A stretch of DNA of 64,000 nucleotides from Primula veris (GCA_963682055.1 OY821742.1:29669060-29733059); one strand, 5' to 3'; counted from the first letter of the stretch, positions 23,080-34,425 are shown. The notes: generated by a model from the sequence alone, not told the origin. A program made the numbers and translations.

Positions 23080-24110
23080 TCAATTAAAATAAATCTGATT
23101 TTATTTTATTTTTGCTTGGTAAAAATGATACAAACAACCGAATAATTTGAATTTTGGGCAATCCGTTGAGTCGGGCCGTCCTGAATATCAATGGTACAGT
23201 ATTCAAGACGTGTATTTAATGGATAATATATTTACTTTCTGATTTTGGAACTGTTAGTTAGTATTAAGTAGTAAAGCAATTGATAGTATTTTCATAAATC
23301 AATGATACTCAAGATTTTACGTATTTAATGGTTAATATTTCTATTTTTAAGATTTTCGAAAACGGTTCACCTGTTTACCATTTAGTGCGCAGAAATAGAG
23401 CGCAATGATATGATAAAACGGTTACACTCGTTTATACGGTCTTTATGAGAGTAGTGAAGACAAAAACGATAAATGATAAAAAAAAATTACGCTCTTCTCG
23501 CAATGTGTATGGAATAGCGTAAAATTTATGTGTAAATAATTATTTCACCAATGCAACTTATATTTACAATTTGCTATACAATTTAATGCTTAATGATTGT
23601 CCTCAGCTATTCATTGGCAAAATCGTCTTGTCTCGGGTCTCATACCGGTTAGTTCGGGGATAATATCATTTGATATTTTAATATGATGTGAGCAATAAAC
23701 CGACGAAATACAAAATAGTAATGACAACTACTGACACAACGATCGATATACATGGTTCGGCTATAATTAGTTCACGACAGAAACACGAAAAACATTTCAG
23801 TATGTATATAATAGATTACAATGTAGAGATCATCACTATAATTACTTGATCAATATTAATAGACGGTATATGTAATTCCTCCACCAATTGTACATTCAAA
23901 GCCAGTTTTTCTTACTAATCTTGTATTCCGAACTGAAATGGGACGATTAAAGAAGCATACATATATACAAATTTGATGGAACGTGGAATTTTAAAAATAT
24001 AATATAAATTAATTTCAATATGTTGTCGTAAATTTGATATGGTTCAGGAGTTGGATCTTATTTTAAAATGAATGCGATGAAAGACCTAGCTAAGATGATT
24101 AATATGGATA
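22800..24110. other. Non-coding segment, copy B of a diverged duplication
   Basis: Matches 10.5-12.4 kb and 17.26-17.35 kb in order, for example aataattatttcac...ttatatttaca and the tgacacaacgat...ggttcg block. It lacks the Harbinger element. (TA)n lies at 23047-23080. No gene is seen. Confidence 0.6.
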
Positions 24111-24199
24111 GAGAAGTGTTCAGATTATTATTCTATTTTTCTACCGCAAACATTTCAAATACTATGGTTGTGTTTGGGTGCTATAGGTATACATATGTA

Positions 24200-25232
24200 A
24201 AATTAAGGATAAATTAATAAAATATACTATTTTTTAAATTAAATTACAAAAAACATATCCTTACAACTTTTCATTATAAAAAACATATCAAACAAATTTA
24301 AATTTAATGTTGTTTATTCTTTTATCTATCTCTCTCTCATCTTATTCTCTTTCTCCTCCATTTTTCTTTATTATCAATTCTTCTATCTCTTCATTCTTAT
24401 CTCTTATCAATTTTTTTATTTATCTCTCTCTCATCTTACTCTCTTTCCCCTCCATTCTTCTATTTATGTTTCTTTAATATCTCACTCTATCTCTCTCACT
24501 TTCTCCATCACGAAAATCTATCACTAACTACCGAACACCATCTAGATTATATAGACATTCATATAAATATAAATACAGATATATACATATGTAATACACA
24601 AATATTACACTATTTGATACCCCGTAATATATGAAAAATATATAGAATTTGTGAGATTATTTTCTATTTATTAAGTTTTGAGACTATTGTAAACATTGTG
24701 AGTTTTAAGTTGAAAGAGAATAATCAATATGTACAATATTGAGAGAAATTCATATTTATGCTATGAAATTTTGAAATTAGGGTATGAAGTTTTGAAATTA
24801 GGATATTAAGTTTTAAAATTAGAGTATAAAGTTTTGAAATTATGGTATGAAGTTTTTGAAATTAGGGTATGAAGTTTTGAAATCAGGGTATGAAGTTTTA
24901 AAATTAGGGTATGACGTTTTATAATTAGCATATGCATATTTTGTGAATTTTTAATCATTTTTAGAGAGAAATAGGTGATTAGCACGTGTTAGAAAGAGCT
25001 GCGATTATCGTGTGTTAGAGAGATAAGTGCGATTATGGAGAGATAGGTTATTGAGAGATGTTAAACTAGAGAGAGATGTTAGGTGAGAGAGATATACGTT
25101 AAGTTAGAAAGAGATTAGATTAAGAAATAATAAGTATATATAAGTATGTTTTTGGTAATTTAAATTATTATGGTATGTTTTTGTTAATATAGTAGGGGCA
25201 GTGTATGTTTTTATTAATTGCCCCTAAAATTA
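24200..25232. mobile_element. Putative non-autonomous TIR element with internal tandem repeat
   Basis: The left end (ttaataaaatatac ... acaaaaaacatatcc) is roughly mirrored at 25175-25232 (ggtatgtttttgttaatat ... tttttattaa). Inside are a pyrimidine-rich stretch (24310-24510) and about eight copies of gggtatgaagttttgaaatta (24770-24925), the motif also found at 9925-10420. No ORF. Confidence 0.4.
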
Positions 25233-25255
25233 ATCCACTAACTTGGGCACCGATG

Positions 25256-25259
<4 letters not shown>

Positions 25260-25305
<46 letters not shown>
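25260..25305. repeat. (TA)n microsatellite
   Basis: Uninterrupted at run of about 45 bp. Confidence 0.95.
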
Positions 25306-25308
<3 letters not shown>

Positions 25309-25509
25309 CTACAATGGTTAAGGCTTTAGTTTTCAAGTTGGAGTTTAATTTGTTCGTTGTAACATATTTTGTACAATGGTTACTGTTTTTATAGTTTATT
25401 TACATATTTGACGCCATATTTACACGTAACTATCGTTTTAAAGTTAGATTTTTGTTTGTTGTAACATTAATCTTAAGTCTAGTCCGGTAATTAGAGGTAC
25501 GTATTGGAA

Positions 25510-25800
25510 TTAGGGCCGGGCGAAAAACCGAAAAAACCAAACCGTACCGATAACCGAACCGAAAAATACTGAAACCGAAAAACCGAAAAAAATCCGGATC
25601 GGTTTCGGTTTTCAATAAAACCGAACCGAAAATGACCGAAACCGAAAAAGACCGAAAAAACCATCGAAAAACCGAAAAAAACCGGTCTGGTTCGGTCTAA
25701 AAAATAAAAAGACTGAAACCGAAAAAAAACGAACCGAAAAATATGCTCGATTTCGGTTTCGATTTTGCTAAAAATCAAACCGAACCGGACCAAACCAAGC
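25510..25800. repeat. ACCGAAA-rich low-complexity tract
   Basis: Irregular repetition of aaccgaaa / aaaaccgaac units. Minus-strand ORFs through it (25430-25615, 25491-25793) give only F/R/G-rich repeats and are artefacts. Confidence 0.85.
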
Positions 25801-26179
25801 CCGAATATGAAATAAGTGTTGTATGACTACGTTTGGAGGTGTAGAATGGACTAATAGGTAAACCCTACCGATAATGCATTTCGTAATACAGCTTACATCC
25901 AAATTACAGGTTTTATTTCAACATTGAAACGGTCAACAAAAAAATGGGAAGAGCCAAATATCTAGATTCGATATGTCCAATTCGGACTATGAAATATAGT
26001 GTTTACGTGTCTTTATAATACAATAGTTAAGGCATACTTTTCAGGAAAATAAGTATATTTTTACTGCTTAAATACCTTGGTAGTTGGTGCATACTTTTTT
26101 CCAATAATGACATTTTACACCTAATTTAGCTAGGTTACAAACTACCTACGTTAAAAAGCTTCTAGACTTCGCATACCAT

Positions 26180-26432
26180 AAAGACGGAAAGCAGAGTAAT
26201 CCTGACTTCACAACCATTGGATATGTTTAAAAAATTTAACTGTAGCAGATTTAAACAGATCCAATGGTTGTGGAAGCTATCCAATGGTTGTGGAAGCTTG
26301 TAGACTTCACATACAAAAGATATTTGGGAAATGATAAAGACGGGAAGCAGAGTAATCCTGACTCCACAACCATTGGATATGTTTAAAAAATTTAACTGTA
26401 GCAGATTTAAACAGATCCAATGGTTGTGGAAG
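26180..26432. repeat. Direct duplication of a 97-bp hairpin-forming unit
   Basis: Units at about 26180-26277 and 26336-26432 are nearly identical. Each contains CCACAACCATTGGAT (one mismatch in the first unit) and its reverse complement ATCCAATGGTTGTGG, 36 bp apart, with inner gtttaaa/tttaaac arms. Confidence 0.8.
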
Positions 26433-26439
26433 CAGAGTA

Positions 26440-26974
26440 ACCCTAACTCAGAGTCAGCTACTCCGCTTCCATAAAAACATCAATAAAAATGTTGTGGTCA
26501 TTGCCGATCATACAATAGCTGATAATATAAATATATCATATATATATATATAACATATACTGATATATATCAACACCATCAATATATAGAAACAAAACTT
26601 TAAGAAATAAATGTGTCTCATTTAACTCTGAAGAGGCAATTGTGAAAAAGGGGAAATTAAAGAGTCAATCATCACACATATGCATTAACATAATCTTGAA
26701 GCATAACTTGTTGCATTTCAGTATTTTACTTTTTTTTTAATGTGATTTTCAGTACGTCTTAATTGCTCACCATGATATTGAATACTCAGGATGGACTAAC
26801 TACGATTATGTCCTGTTCCGCTTCGATAAATGGCAAAACCATACCAAAGATTGTACTTCTGTTGGGGTGGGTTAAGTTGGGTTCGGTTTGTTACAATATG
26901 ACATGTAAAACAAAACAAACAAACAAAAACCGGAAGTAAAAGGGCAGGATTCGTGTGGAATTTTTCAGTATATA
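26440..26974. other. Non-coding host flank of element 1
   Basis: AT-rich with ta-type runs near 26530-26570. No gene is seen. It continues at 44323 when the retrotransposon is removed. Confidence 0.6.
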
Positions 26975-27543
26975 TGATAGAACACAAAAAATCAGACCCG
27001 AATATTTTATTCGGGTCGTAATCAACCCACTTTATAAATGGGCATCCAACGCTTAAATGGGTCATCTCATATTGGTTGTAGGGATTGAGGGGCTACAACA
27101 CAAAGCCCAAGCCCAATCAAAGGGGGACCCTTGTCTGAGAAATCCCTGGGATGAAGACATTTGTCACTATCCTAGAAGGCGCAGTTGCCTATAAATAGCC
27201 CACTACCCCTCCTAGAAAAGGACCAGAAAATCTATCCAAAAAATATAGAGAGAAGTTAAGAAAAGAGAGAAACTAACCAAAGCATATCACTTCGAGAAAT
27301 AAACCGAGAAAAGACAGCCGAGCACCGAATAAAAGAGGAGAAAGACCAAGACGAGAGATTAAATAGTCATATCGAGCATAATTGTAAGACCGAAATACTA
27401 ATCCGAGCAAATGTAATAGTCCGAACAAGGACAATAATCCGAGCAATAATAAAGATCAGGAAGTATCCTTTATTCACGGTTGATTTACCATTATATCATT
27501 GTTGAAAAGCCTAACGCGACCGACCAAAGTTATGGCTTTATCA
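26975..27543 (+). repeat. 5' LTR of element 1
   Basis: TGATAG...TATCA termini; identical to 43754-44322. Near the start agacccgaatattttattcgggtc forms an inverted repeat (GACCCGAATA / TATTCGGGTC). Confidence 0.97.
27190..27197 (+). promoter_or_regulatory. TATA box of the element 1 LTR promoter
   Basis: TATAAATA in the middle of the LTR, with a likely transcript start 25-35 bp downstream. The same site exists in the 3' LTR and (TATAAATAG near 55158) in element 2. Confidence 0.7.
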
Positions 27544-27545
27544 AA

Positions 27546-27563
27546 TGGCGCCGTCTTCGGGAA
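27546..27563 (+). other. Primer-binding site of element 1
   Basis: TGGCGCCGTCTTCGGGAA starts 3 bp after the LTR. The first nine to ten bases fit the 3' end of plant tRNA-Asp, the primer type used by Athila/Tat elements; the rest matches less well. Confidence 0.75.
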
Positions 27564-27622
27564 TCATCTAGTTCCCAACTAGTTTAGAATTCGAATACCA
27601 ATACTCTGCCAGACGAGCGACA

Positions 27623-30600
27623 ATGGTTACCAATGTAGAGGAAACCCATCCCGAGATAGTAGAAACCAATAACCAAAACACACAAATTAGCCAACAAGAC
27701 CTCGACGATCTACTCGCTATCCGCGACAGATATGAAGCTATCCAATCCGGAAACCAACCAACAAACTCCTACGCAAACCAAGAACAACCGGTCGAACCAC
27801 CCCGACATTTCATCGAAGGAATTGTCGACGAACACATTTCGTCCTCGGAGGACGAACAAGACGTGCCCGTATTAAGGCGTGCACGAAGACGCTTAACCGG
27901 GTCCCAAGCAGGGCCGAGCTCAAGAGTCCCTTTGCCCACGACCTCGGTCAACTCTGGTGCCCGTTTACAAACGGACGAGGCTCATCAGTTTGGCATGCCC
28001 GAGGATCATGTACTCGGACAGTCGCCACGACTGCCGACTAATTCTCCGAGGATGATTACACCACCCACGGTGGAGGTACAACATGTCGTTCCATTAGCCG
28101 ATGAAAGGAGCTACACACAGCTACAAGCTCAGCTGGCGGCATGCATGACGGCCATGACAGCGGCCGGCATCGTATTGCCAGTTATCCAACCCAACAAAGA
28201 CCCACGCCATGAAGTGGAAGATTCTGCCTACAGGGCCGCCCTGGAGGCAGCGGGTCGGCGAACCGATACCAGAGTCCCCCACCAAGGGGGCAATGTCCCA
28301 ATAACTATCGTCCATCCGAACACACATATGGAACGTGTCCACACAAACACGAAGGACGATAGATATCCCGATTACAGGATCGGGGAGGGATATGGCCCAC
28401 CACCACATCAGGAAGGATACCCTCCCCCCTACCAAGTCACGGATGACGCGTTCCAACAGGCTTGGAACGTATGCCAAGAAACCCCGTGTGCTGAACAGAT
28501 CACGCGGTACCGCAATCCTATGGGGTTCGTCATCCCCGAATTCAGGCTCTATGATGGAAAGAGTTGCCCTATCGACCATCTGAGGCACTACAAGACGAAG
28601 ATGGAACTGTGGAGTGACGACCATGCACTGATGTGCAAATTTTTCAAAAACAGCTTGGGTCAAGAGGCTTCGTCATGGTACCATAACTTACCACGGGGCT
28701 CCATTAGAAACTGGGCAGAACTGCTAAGAGCGTACTCCACCCGGTACGCTGCTCATCGAAAAAAGAAGGTTAGTATCGAAACCCTTCTTAAAATGACGAT
28801 GATGCCAAATGAAAGGCTCAACGATTACTGCATACGTTTCATCGACGTAGCAAACCAGATTCCACGATACGCCAATAATATAGCCATCCAAAATTTTATC
28901 AATTCCATCCCTAATGGCTATTGGGCGAGAAGGAAGTTCATAGGCAAAAACTTCCCGACCACTGATTCCCTGCTAGCCTATTGTACCCACCTCACCGATA
29001 AAAACGACGAAATGCGTTTCCTAAACCGAACTCTACCAAGAAGAGAGTCGGTCCGTGAGGCACAGGTGGGTCGCAAAAGAGTTAGAAATAGCAGGGGAGA
29101 AGCATTCCAACCGACCAGAAAGGGCAAAGAGCCCGAGGTCCATAGCAGGGGAGAGCGACCACGAGCACTAGAGCCTAAACCGCTCCAGATTGCCTACCCA
29201 ACACCGACCAACGAACATAAACCGCTCCAGCTCGCCTACCCGATGCCACCCAAGCCATTTCAACAGGTTCGGCCCCAAGAGAGGGAACTCCGAAACACTT
29301 TCGGACCGGTCGAGCTGCGATACACTTTCAACCTGTCTGCTGAAGATATCCTCAAGGATATATGCAGGGAAAGTTGGTATTCCCGACCACAACCGATCAT
29401 CTCTCCCCCCAGTCAGAGAGATTCCAAGCTCTTCTGCGCATATCACGAGGATCACGGCCATCTCACTGAGCATTGTCGTAACCTACGATGGAGAATGAAC
29501 CAGTGGGGCGATGCAGGATACCTAGCCAAGTTCATCAAAGGAGCTGGGAATAAAGGCAAGCAACTGGCCATCGAGGGATCTGACAACCGGCAAGGCAAAA
29601 CGATCAACGTCGTTCATATGTCACGACCCAAGGGCCCAGGCGGGGAACGATCACGACAACGGCAGCTGGCCCACTTTGGCCAAGTAGCCAAGACATCACA
29701 GGCGTCGACGTCAAAACGACAATGCACACCACGACGACATCCGCCCATTTCTTTCTCGGATCTTGACGAAGAAGGGGTGATATACCCCCACGGTGACGCC
29801 ATTAACCTCCGTGTTCAAATCGGCCTAGACACAGTCGGCAGGGTACTTGTCGACCAAGGAGCCTCTTGTGATATCATGTACAAAGAGCTTTTCGACAAGA
29901 TGGAACTCAAGCTGCAAGATCTTCAGCCTACCGATGTCACACTGATCGGATTCATCTCCGAAACGACCAAACCTTTGGGTAAGATCGTCCTCAGTGTCAC
30001 AACAGGGTCCATGTCGGTTCCCGTGGAGTTCTTAGTGGTCGACGACCATTCTGGGCACAACGCAATATTGGGCCGACCTTGGCTACATGCCATGAAGGCC
30101 ATACCCTCGACCTATCACCAAAAGGTCAAGTACCCGAATGATAGGGGGGCGATCGAGACAGCCAGAGGATGTCAAGAAGATTCAAGACGCTGCGAGGACA
30201 TCACCGCGACCCTCCAAAAACAACGAAGCCCTGTGGAACAACCCACCAGCATAAAGAAGCTGATCAGCCAAATATCCAAAGCCGAAAGGGTTGTCGAAGA
30301 ACAAGTAGGAGAGACACTTAGGAAGGTGTATATCCCGGATATGGACGAGGAGCACTATTTCCTCCTCGGCGATAACCTTCCAAAACAGGAATCCGAGGAG
30401 TTAGAAGCGTTCCTTTTCAGCAACATTGATAAATTCGCCTGGAGCCCTAAAGACATGCCGGGCCTAGACCCCACTACAGCATGCCACCACCTAAGTGTAA
30501 ACGCCGAGTACAAGCCAATAGCACAGAGAAGCAGAAAAGTCTCTGTACAGCACAGAGCAGCTATAGTCGCTGAAGTACAAAAGCTATTGGAGGCTGGAGC

Positions 30601-33541
30601 CATAAGGGAGGTTTACTATCCAAAATGGTTGTCCAACCCGGTCGTCGTCCCTAAGAAGAACGGGAAGGAAAGAGTCTGTATAGACTTCACCAACCTCAAT
30701 AAAGCCTGCCCGAGGGACCACTTTCCCCTTCCGAGGATCGATCAACTGGTGGACGCAACAGCAGGAGCGGAACGGATGACCTTCCTTGATGCGTACTCAG
30801 GATACCATCAAATTCCCCTCGCCTGCGAAGATCAAGAAAAGACTTCATTTATATCGCCTTTGGGAAATTATTGCTACACGGTAATGCCGTTCGGTCTACG
30901 CAATGCGGGGGCAACATACCAAAGGATGATAACACGGGTATGTCGAGATCATATAGGGAAAACAATGGAGGTATACATAGACGACATGGTCGTCAAAAGC
31001 GAAAGAGCCACGTCCCACCTTCAAGATATCAGGGACGTCTTCCGAACGCTGGGCCAGCATAAACTGAAACTCAATGCGAGCAAGTGTGCATTTGGCGTCA
31101 GCAAAGGGAAATTCTTGGGGCATATGGTTAGCCGACGAGGAATAGAGGCTAATCCCGATCAAATAACGGCTCTACGAAACCTAGCGGCGCCCAAGAATAA
31201 GAAACAGGTACAAGAGCTCACGGGAATGATGGCCGCGCTGAGCAGGTTCATTAGCCGATCCGCAGATAAGGGACGGTCGTTTTTCGAATCACTCAAGAAG
31301 AATAGAAAATTCGTCTGGGACCCGGAATGTGAAGTCTCATTCAACAATCTCAAAGAGTACTTGAGGACACTGCCACTGCTGGTAAGGCCGAACAAAGGAG
31401 ACATTCTGGCATGCTACCTAGCAGTTTCCACTACAGCTGTGAGCGCAGTCATCCTACGGGAAGAAGGTCGCGAACAATTTCCGATCTACTTCGTCAGCAA
31501 GACTCTGGTCGAAGCCGAAACACGTTATCTACCCTTGGAAAAGTTGTGCCTGGCATTGGTCGTCGCAACCAGGAAGTTGCCACACTATTTCATAGCTCAT
31601 CAGGTCCGGGTATATACAAAGTTTCATATTAAAGAGTCACTTCGACGGACGGACATTAGCGGCCGAGTTGCCGCCTGGGGGGTCGAGCTATCCCAATTTC
31701 ATATCGAATTCGCGCCCCGCCATGCCATAAAGGGACAAGTCCTGGCCGATTTCGTCGCAGAATTCACCGAAGGCTATGACGAGCCTTTGGCACTCTCTCC
31801 CCAATCACACTGGCAGATACATGTCGACGGATCAGCCACCAAGGACGGATCAGGAGCAGGGATCGTCCTAAAATCTAGAGAGGGAGCAATCATCGAAAAA
31901 AGCATAAAACTGGGCTTCCGAGCTACCAACAATGAGGCAGAATACGAGGCCATGATAAATGGCATGCTTATTGCCCGGTCCCTCGGATGCTCCCACTTAA
32001 TTGCCAGCTCAGACTCCATGCTCATTGTCAATCAAGCCATCGGCGAGTACCAAGCGAAAGATGATAGAATGATCCTCTACCAAGAAAAAGTCCAAAGCTT
32101 GATGGCCACCTTCGAACAATGCGAGTTAGTAAGAATCAATCGCACCGAGAATGCACATGCTGATGCATTGGCCACCCTAGCCTCGACATTAACATTGACC
32201 GACTCCCGGTCGATCACAGTGGAACTATTGCCGACCCCGAGCATAATGAAAAGGGTAAACCGGGTGACATCGATACAGTACGAACTAGGGTGGATGGAGG
32301 ACATGACCCACTATCTGCGAAGTGGAACGCTTCCGGTCGATAAGATAAAAGCGATGAAGATTGCAAGAAAATCTCCTCGATTCTGGCTATCCGAGGATGA
32401 TAAACTATACAAATCCAGTTACCGGGGACCACATCTACTGTGCGTCCCGACCGAGCTACAACTGCCGGTCTTGGAGGAAATCCACGAAGGATCCTGCGGA
32501 GCACACATCAAAGGGCGATCCCTTGCAAACAAGGCAGTGACCCAAGGATATTGGTGGCCCTATATCAAGCGAGACGCCGATGCATACGTCCAACGATGCG
32601 ACAAATGCCAGCGATTCGCCAAGATACCACGGCTCCCATCATCTATGATGACCCCGGTATCAGCACCATGGCCGTTCGCTCAATGGGCAATCGACTTGGT
32701 CGGTAAACTCCCAAGAGCACCTGGGAATGTGGAATATCTGATCGTTGCGACTGATTACTTCACCAAATGGGTCGAAGCGAAACCCCTCCGAGAAATCAAA
32801 GCCAGCAACGTCAAACAATTCATTTGGGAATACATCATAACTAGGTTCGGTATACCTTACGCTATAGTCGCCGACAACGGAACCCAGTTCAAAGATGCCA
32901 ATTTACAGCTGTGGTACGAGGAACTCGGTATCCGAAAATTCTATTCGACGCCGACATACCCACAAGGGAACGGGCAGGCCGAAGTGTCAAACCGAACAAT
33001 ATTAGACGGCATCAAGACCACCCTTGAACAGGCAAAGGGGAGGTGGCCCGAGCGGCTACTCAACGTTTTATGGTCGTGCCGAACTACACCCAAGACGGGC
33101 ACCAAGGAAACCCCGTTTAGCTTAGCATACGGTGTTGAGGCCGTCATACCGACAGAGATCGGGCTACCTACGCTCCGAACAACGTTGGTCGAGCAGGGAA
33201 ATAATGAACAAAGAATGAGAGAAGAGCTCGACATGATAGACGAGAAACGAGAGATAGCGGCCCTTACCTTAGCTAAATACCAACAAAGCGTAAAGCAATC
33301 CTATGACAAGAGAGTAAAAGGATCTAAAGAATTCATGGTGGGAGAACTGGTGCTGCGACGAGTGACGGTCTATACCCGCAACGAAATACATGGCAAACTG
33401 AGCCCTACCTGGGAAGGCCCATACGAAATCGTCAAGCGAACAAGTCCAGTCTCTTACAAAATCAAAAGCGTCCTGTTCGCCAACAGCCGCGGGGAAAAGA
33501 ATTCTTGGAACGTGGCTAACCTAAAGAAGTACTACGTATAG
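27623..33541 (+). CDS. Gag-Pol polyprotein of the Tat-lineage element, intact
   Basis: A single 1972-codon frame. Residues of about 306-420 are a Retrotrans_gag domain (FRLYDGKSCPIDHLRHY, LLKMTMMPNERLNDYC). A zinc-knuckle-like CAYHEDHGHLTEHC follows near 604. The aspartic protease motif is LVDQGASCDIMY near 740, with Q where S/T is common in other retroelements. RT spans about 1000-1160 (FLDAYSGYHQIPL, catalytic YIDDMVVKS near 1117), followed by RNase H (about 1230-1340). A second, archaeal-type RNase H with HVDGSATKDGSGAG lies near 1397. Integrase has a zinc-binding region (HEGSCGAHIKG, CDKCQRFAKIP) and the DDE triad in WAIDLVGKL, ADNGTQFKD and GNGQAEVSN (about 1689-1785). The protein packages, copies and integrates the element. 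The start ATG lies 60 bp after the primer site. Confidence 0.97.
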   Translation: MVTNVEETHPEIVETNNQNTQISQQDLDDLLAIRDRYEAIQSGNQPTNSYANQEQPVEPPRHFIEGIVDEHISSSEDEQDVPVLRRARRRLTGSQAGPSSRVPLPTTSVNSGARLQTDEAHQFGMPEDHVLGQSPRLPTNSPRMITPPTVEVQHVVPLADERSYTQLQAQLAACMTAMTAAGIVLPVIQPNKDPRHEVEDSAYRAALEAAGRRTDTRVPHQGGNVPITIVHPNTHMERVHTNTKDDRYPDYRIGEGYGPPPHQEGYPPPYQVTDDAFQQAWNVCQETPCAEQITRYRNPMGFVIPEFRLYDGKSCPIDHLRHYKTKMELWSDDHALMCKFFKNSLGQEASSWYHNLPRGSIRNWAELLRAYSTRYAAHRKKKVSIETLLKMTMMPNERLNDYCIRFIDVANQIPRYANNIAIQNFINSIPNGYWARRKFIGKNFPTTDSLLAYCTHLTDKNDEMRFLNRTLPRRESVREAQVGRKRVRNSRGEAFQPTRKGKEPEVHSRGERPRALEPKPLQIAYPTPTNEHKPLQLAYPMPPKPFQQVRPQERELRNTFGPVELRYTFNLSAEDILKDICRESWYSRPQPIISPPSQRDSKLFCAYHEDHGHLTEHCRNLRWRMNQWGDAGYLAKFIKGAGNKGKQLAIEGSDNRQGKTINVVHMSRPKGPGGERSRQRQLAHFGQVAKTSQASTSKRQCTPRRHPPISFSDLDEEGVIYPHGDAINLRVQIGLDTVGRVLVDQGASCDIMYKELFDKMELKLQDLQPTDVTLIGFISETTKPLGKIVLSVTTGSMSVPVEFLVVDDHSGHNAILGRPWLHAMKAIPSTYHQKVKYPNDRGAIETARGCQEDSRRCEDITATLQKQRSPVEQPTSIKKLISQISKAERVVEEQVGETLRKVYIPDMDEEHYFLLGDNLPKQESEELEAFLFSNIDKFAWSPKDMPGLDPTTACHHLSVNAEYKPIAQRSRKVSVQHRAAIVAEVQKLLEAGAIREVYYPKWLSNPVVVPKKNGKERVCIDFTNLNKACPRDHFPLPRIDQLVDATAGAERMTFLDAYSGYHQIPLACEDQEKTSFISPLGNYCYTVMPFGLRNAGATYQRMITRVCRDHIGKTMEVYIDDMVVKSERATSHLQDIRDVFRTLGQHKLKLNASKCAFGVSKGKFLGHMVSRRGIEANPDQITALRNLAAPKNKKQVQELTGMMAALSRFISRSADKGRSFFESLKKNRKFVWDPECEVSFNNLKEYLRTLPLLVRPNKGDILACYLAVSTTAVSAVILREEGREQFPIYFVSKTLVEAETRYLPLEKLCLALVVATRKLPHYFIAHQVRVYTKFHIKESLRRTDISGRVAAWGVELSQFHIEFAPRHAIKGQVLADFVAEFTEGYDEPLALSPQSHWQIHVDGSATKDGSGAGIVLKSREGAIIEKSIKLGFRATNNEAEYEAMINGMLIARSLGCSHLIASSDSMLIVNQAIGEYQAKDDRMILYQEKVQSLMATFEQCELVRINRTENAHADALATLASTLTLTDSRSITVELLPTPSIMKRVNRVTSIQYELGWMEDMTHYLRSGTLPVDKIKAMKIARKSPRFWLSEDDKLYKSSYRGPHLLCVPTELQLPVLEEIHEGSCGAHIKGRSLANKAVTQGYWWPYIKRDADAYVQRCDKCQRFAKIPRLPSSMMTPVSAPWPFAQWAIDLVGKLPRAPGNVEYLIVATDYFTKWVEAKPLREIKASNVKQFIWEYIITRFGIPYAIVADNGTQFKDANLQLWYEELGIRKFYSTPTYPQGNGQAEVSNRTILDGIKTTLEQAKGRWPERLLNVLWSCRTTPKTGTKETPFSLAYGVEAVIPTEIGLPTLRTTLVEQGNNEQRMREELDMIDEKREIAALTLAKYQQSVKQSYDKRVKGSKEFMVGELVLRRVTVYTRNEIHGKLSPTWEGPYEIVKRTSPVSYKIKSVLFANSRGEKNSWNVANLKKYYV

Positions 33542-33644
33542 GCAATGCTCCGAATACAAGTACAGGTGATACCTTACCTTTCTTGCTTAAGGGCATTATC
33601 TTTCTTCTTTTGAATGAATAAAATATATTATTATGCTGTCTACT

Positions 33645-34425
33645 AATACTATGAGATACTCAACATGGCCGAAGTGCCTAAGAAATACTATGAAATCCCG
33701 TAAATGGCGTGTTACCGAAGGAACGTCTAGGGATACTATGAAATTCCCAACATGGCCGAAGTGCCTAGGAATATTATGAAAGTCCGTAAATGGCGTGTTA
33801 CCGAAGGAACGTCTAGGCATACTATGAAATTCCCAACATGGCCGAAGTGCCTAGGAATACTATGAAATCCCGTAAATGGCGTGTTACCGAAGGAACGTCT
33901 AGGGATACTATGAAATTCCCAACATGGCCGAAGTGCCTAGGAATATTATGAAAGTCCGTAAATGGCGTGTTACCGAAGGAACGTCTAGGCATACTATGAA
34001 ATTCCCAACATGGCCGAAGTGCCTAGGAATACTATGAAATCCCGTAAATGGCGTGTTACCGAAGGAACGTCTAGGGATACTATGAAATTCCCAACATGGC
34101 CGAAGTGCCTAGGAATATTATGAAAGTCCGTAAATGGCGTGTTACCGAAGGAACGTCTAGGCATACTATGAAATTCCCAACATGGCCGAAGTGCCTAGGA
34201 ATACTATGAAATCCCGTAAATGGCGTGTTACCGAAGGAACGTCTAGGGATACTATGAAATTCCCAACATGGCCGAAGTGCCTAGGAATATTATGAAAGTC
34301 CGTAAATGGCGTGTTACCGAAGGAACGTCTAGGCATACTATGAAATTCCCAACATGGCCGAAGTACCTAGGAATACTATGAAATTCCCAACATGGCGTGT
34401 TACCGAAGGAACGCCTAGGAATACT
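33645..34425 (+). repeat. 86-bp tandem repeat with 172-bp alternation
   Basis: The motif catggccgaagtgc recurs every 86 bp (33664, 33751, 33837, 33923, 34009, 34095, 34181, 34267, 34353). Odd and even units differ: one carries ggaatattatgaaagtccg, the other ggaatactatgaaatcccg, giving a 172-bp higher-order unit repeated about four times. It lies in the 3' untranslated part just after gag-pol. Related units begin at 63905 in element 2. Confidence 0.93.

Noticed and set aside
25430..25793. Minus-strand ORFs rich in F, R and G
   Set aside because: Produced by the ACCGAAA low-complexity tract; no domain.
26796..27065. 89-codon minus-strand ORF, repeated in part at 43641-43844
   Set aside because: It runs across the LTR border and recurs only because the LTR is duplicated.
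28121..28663. 180-codon minus-strand ORF inside gag
   Set aside because: Shadow of the intact gag-pol frame; no independent signal. The same holds for other antisense ORFs between 27.6 and 33.5 kb and in element 2.
29847..29882. Protease of element 1 as inactive because of VDQGAS
   Set aside because: The same motif is in element 2, and DQG variants are common in Tat-lineage proteases, so it is probably normal for the family.
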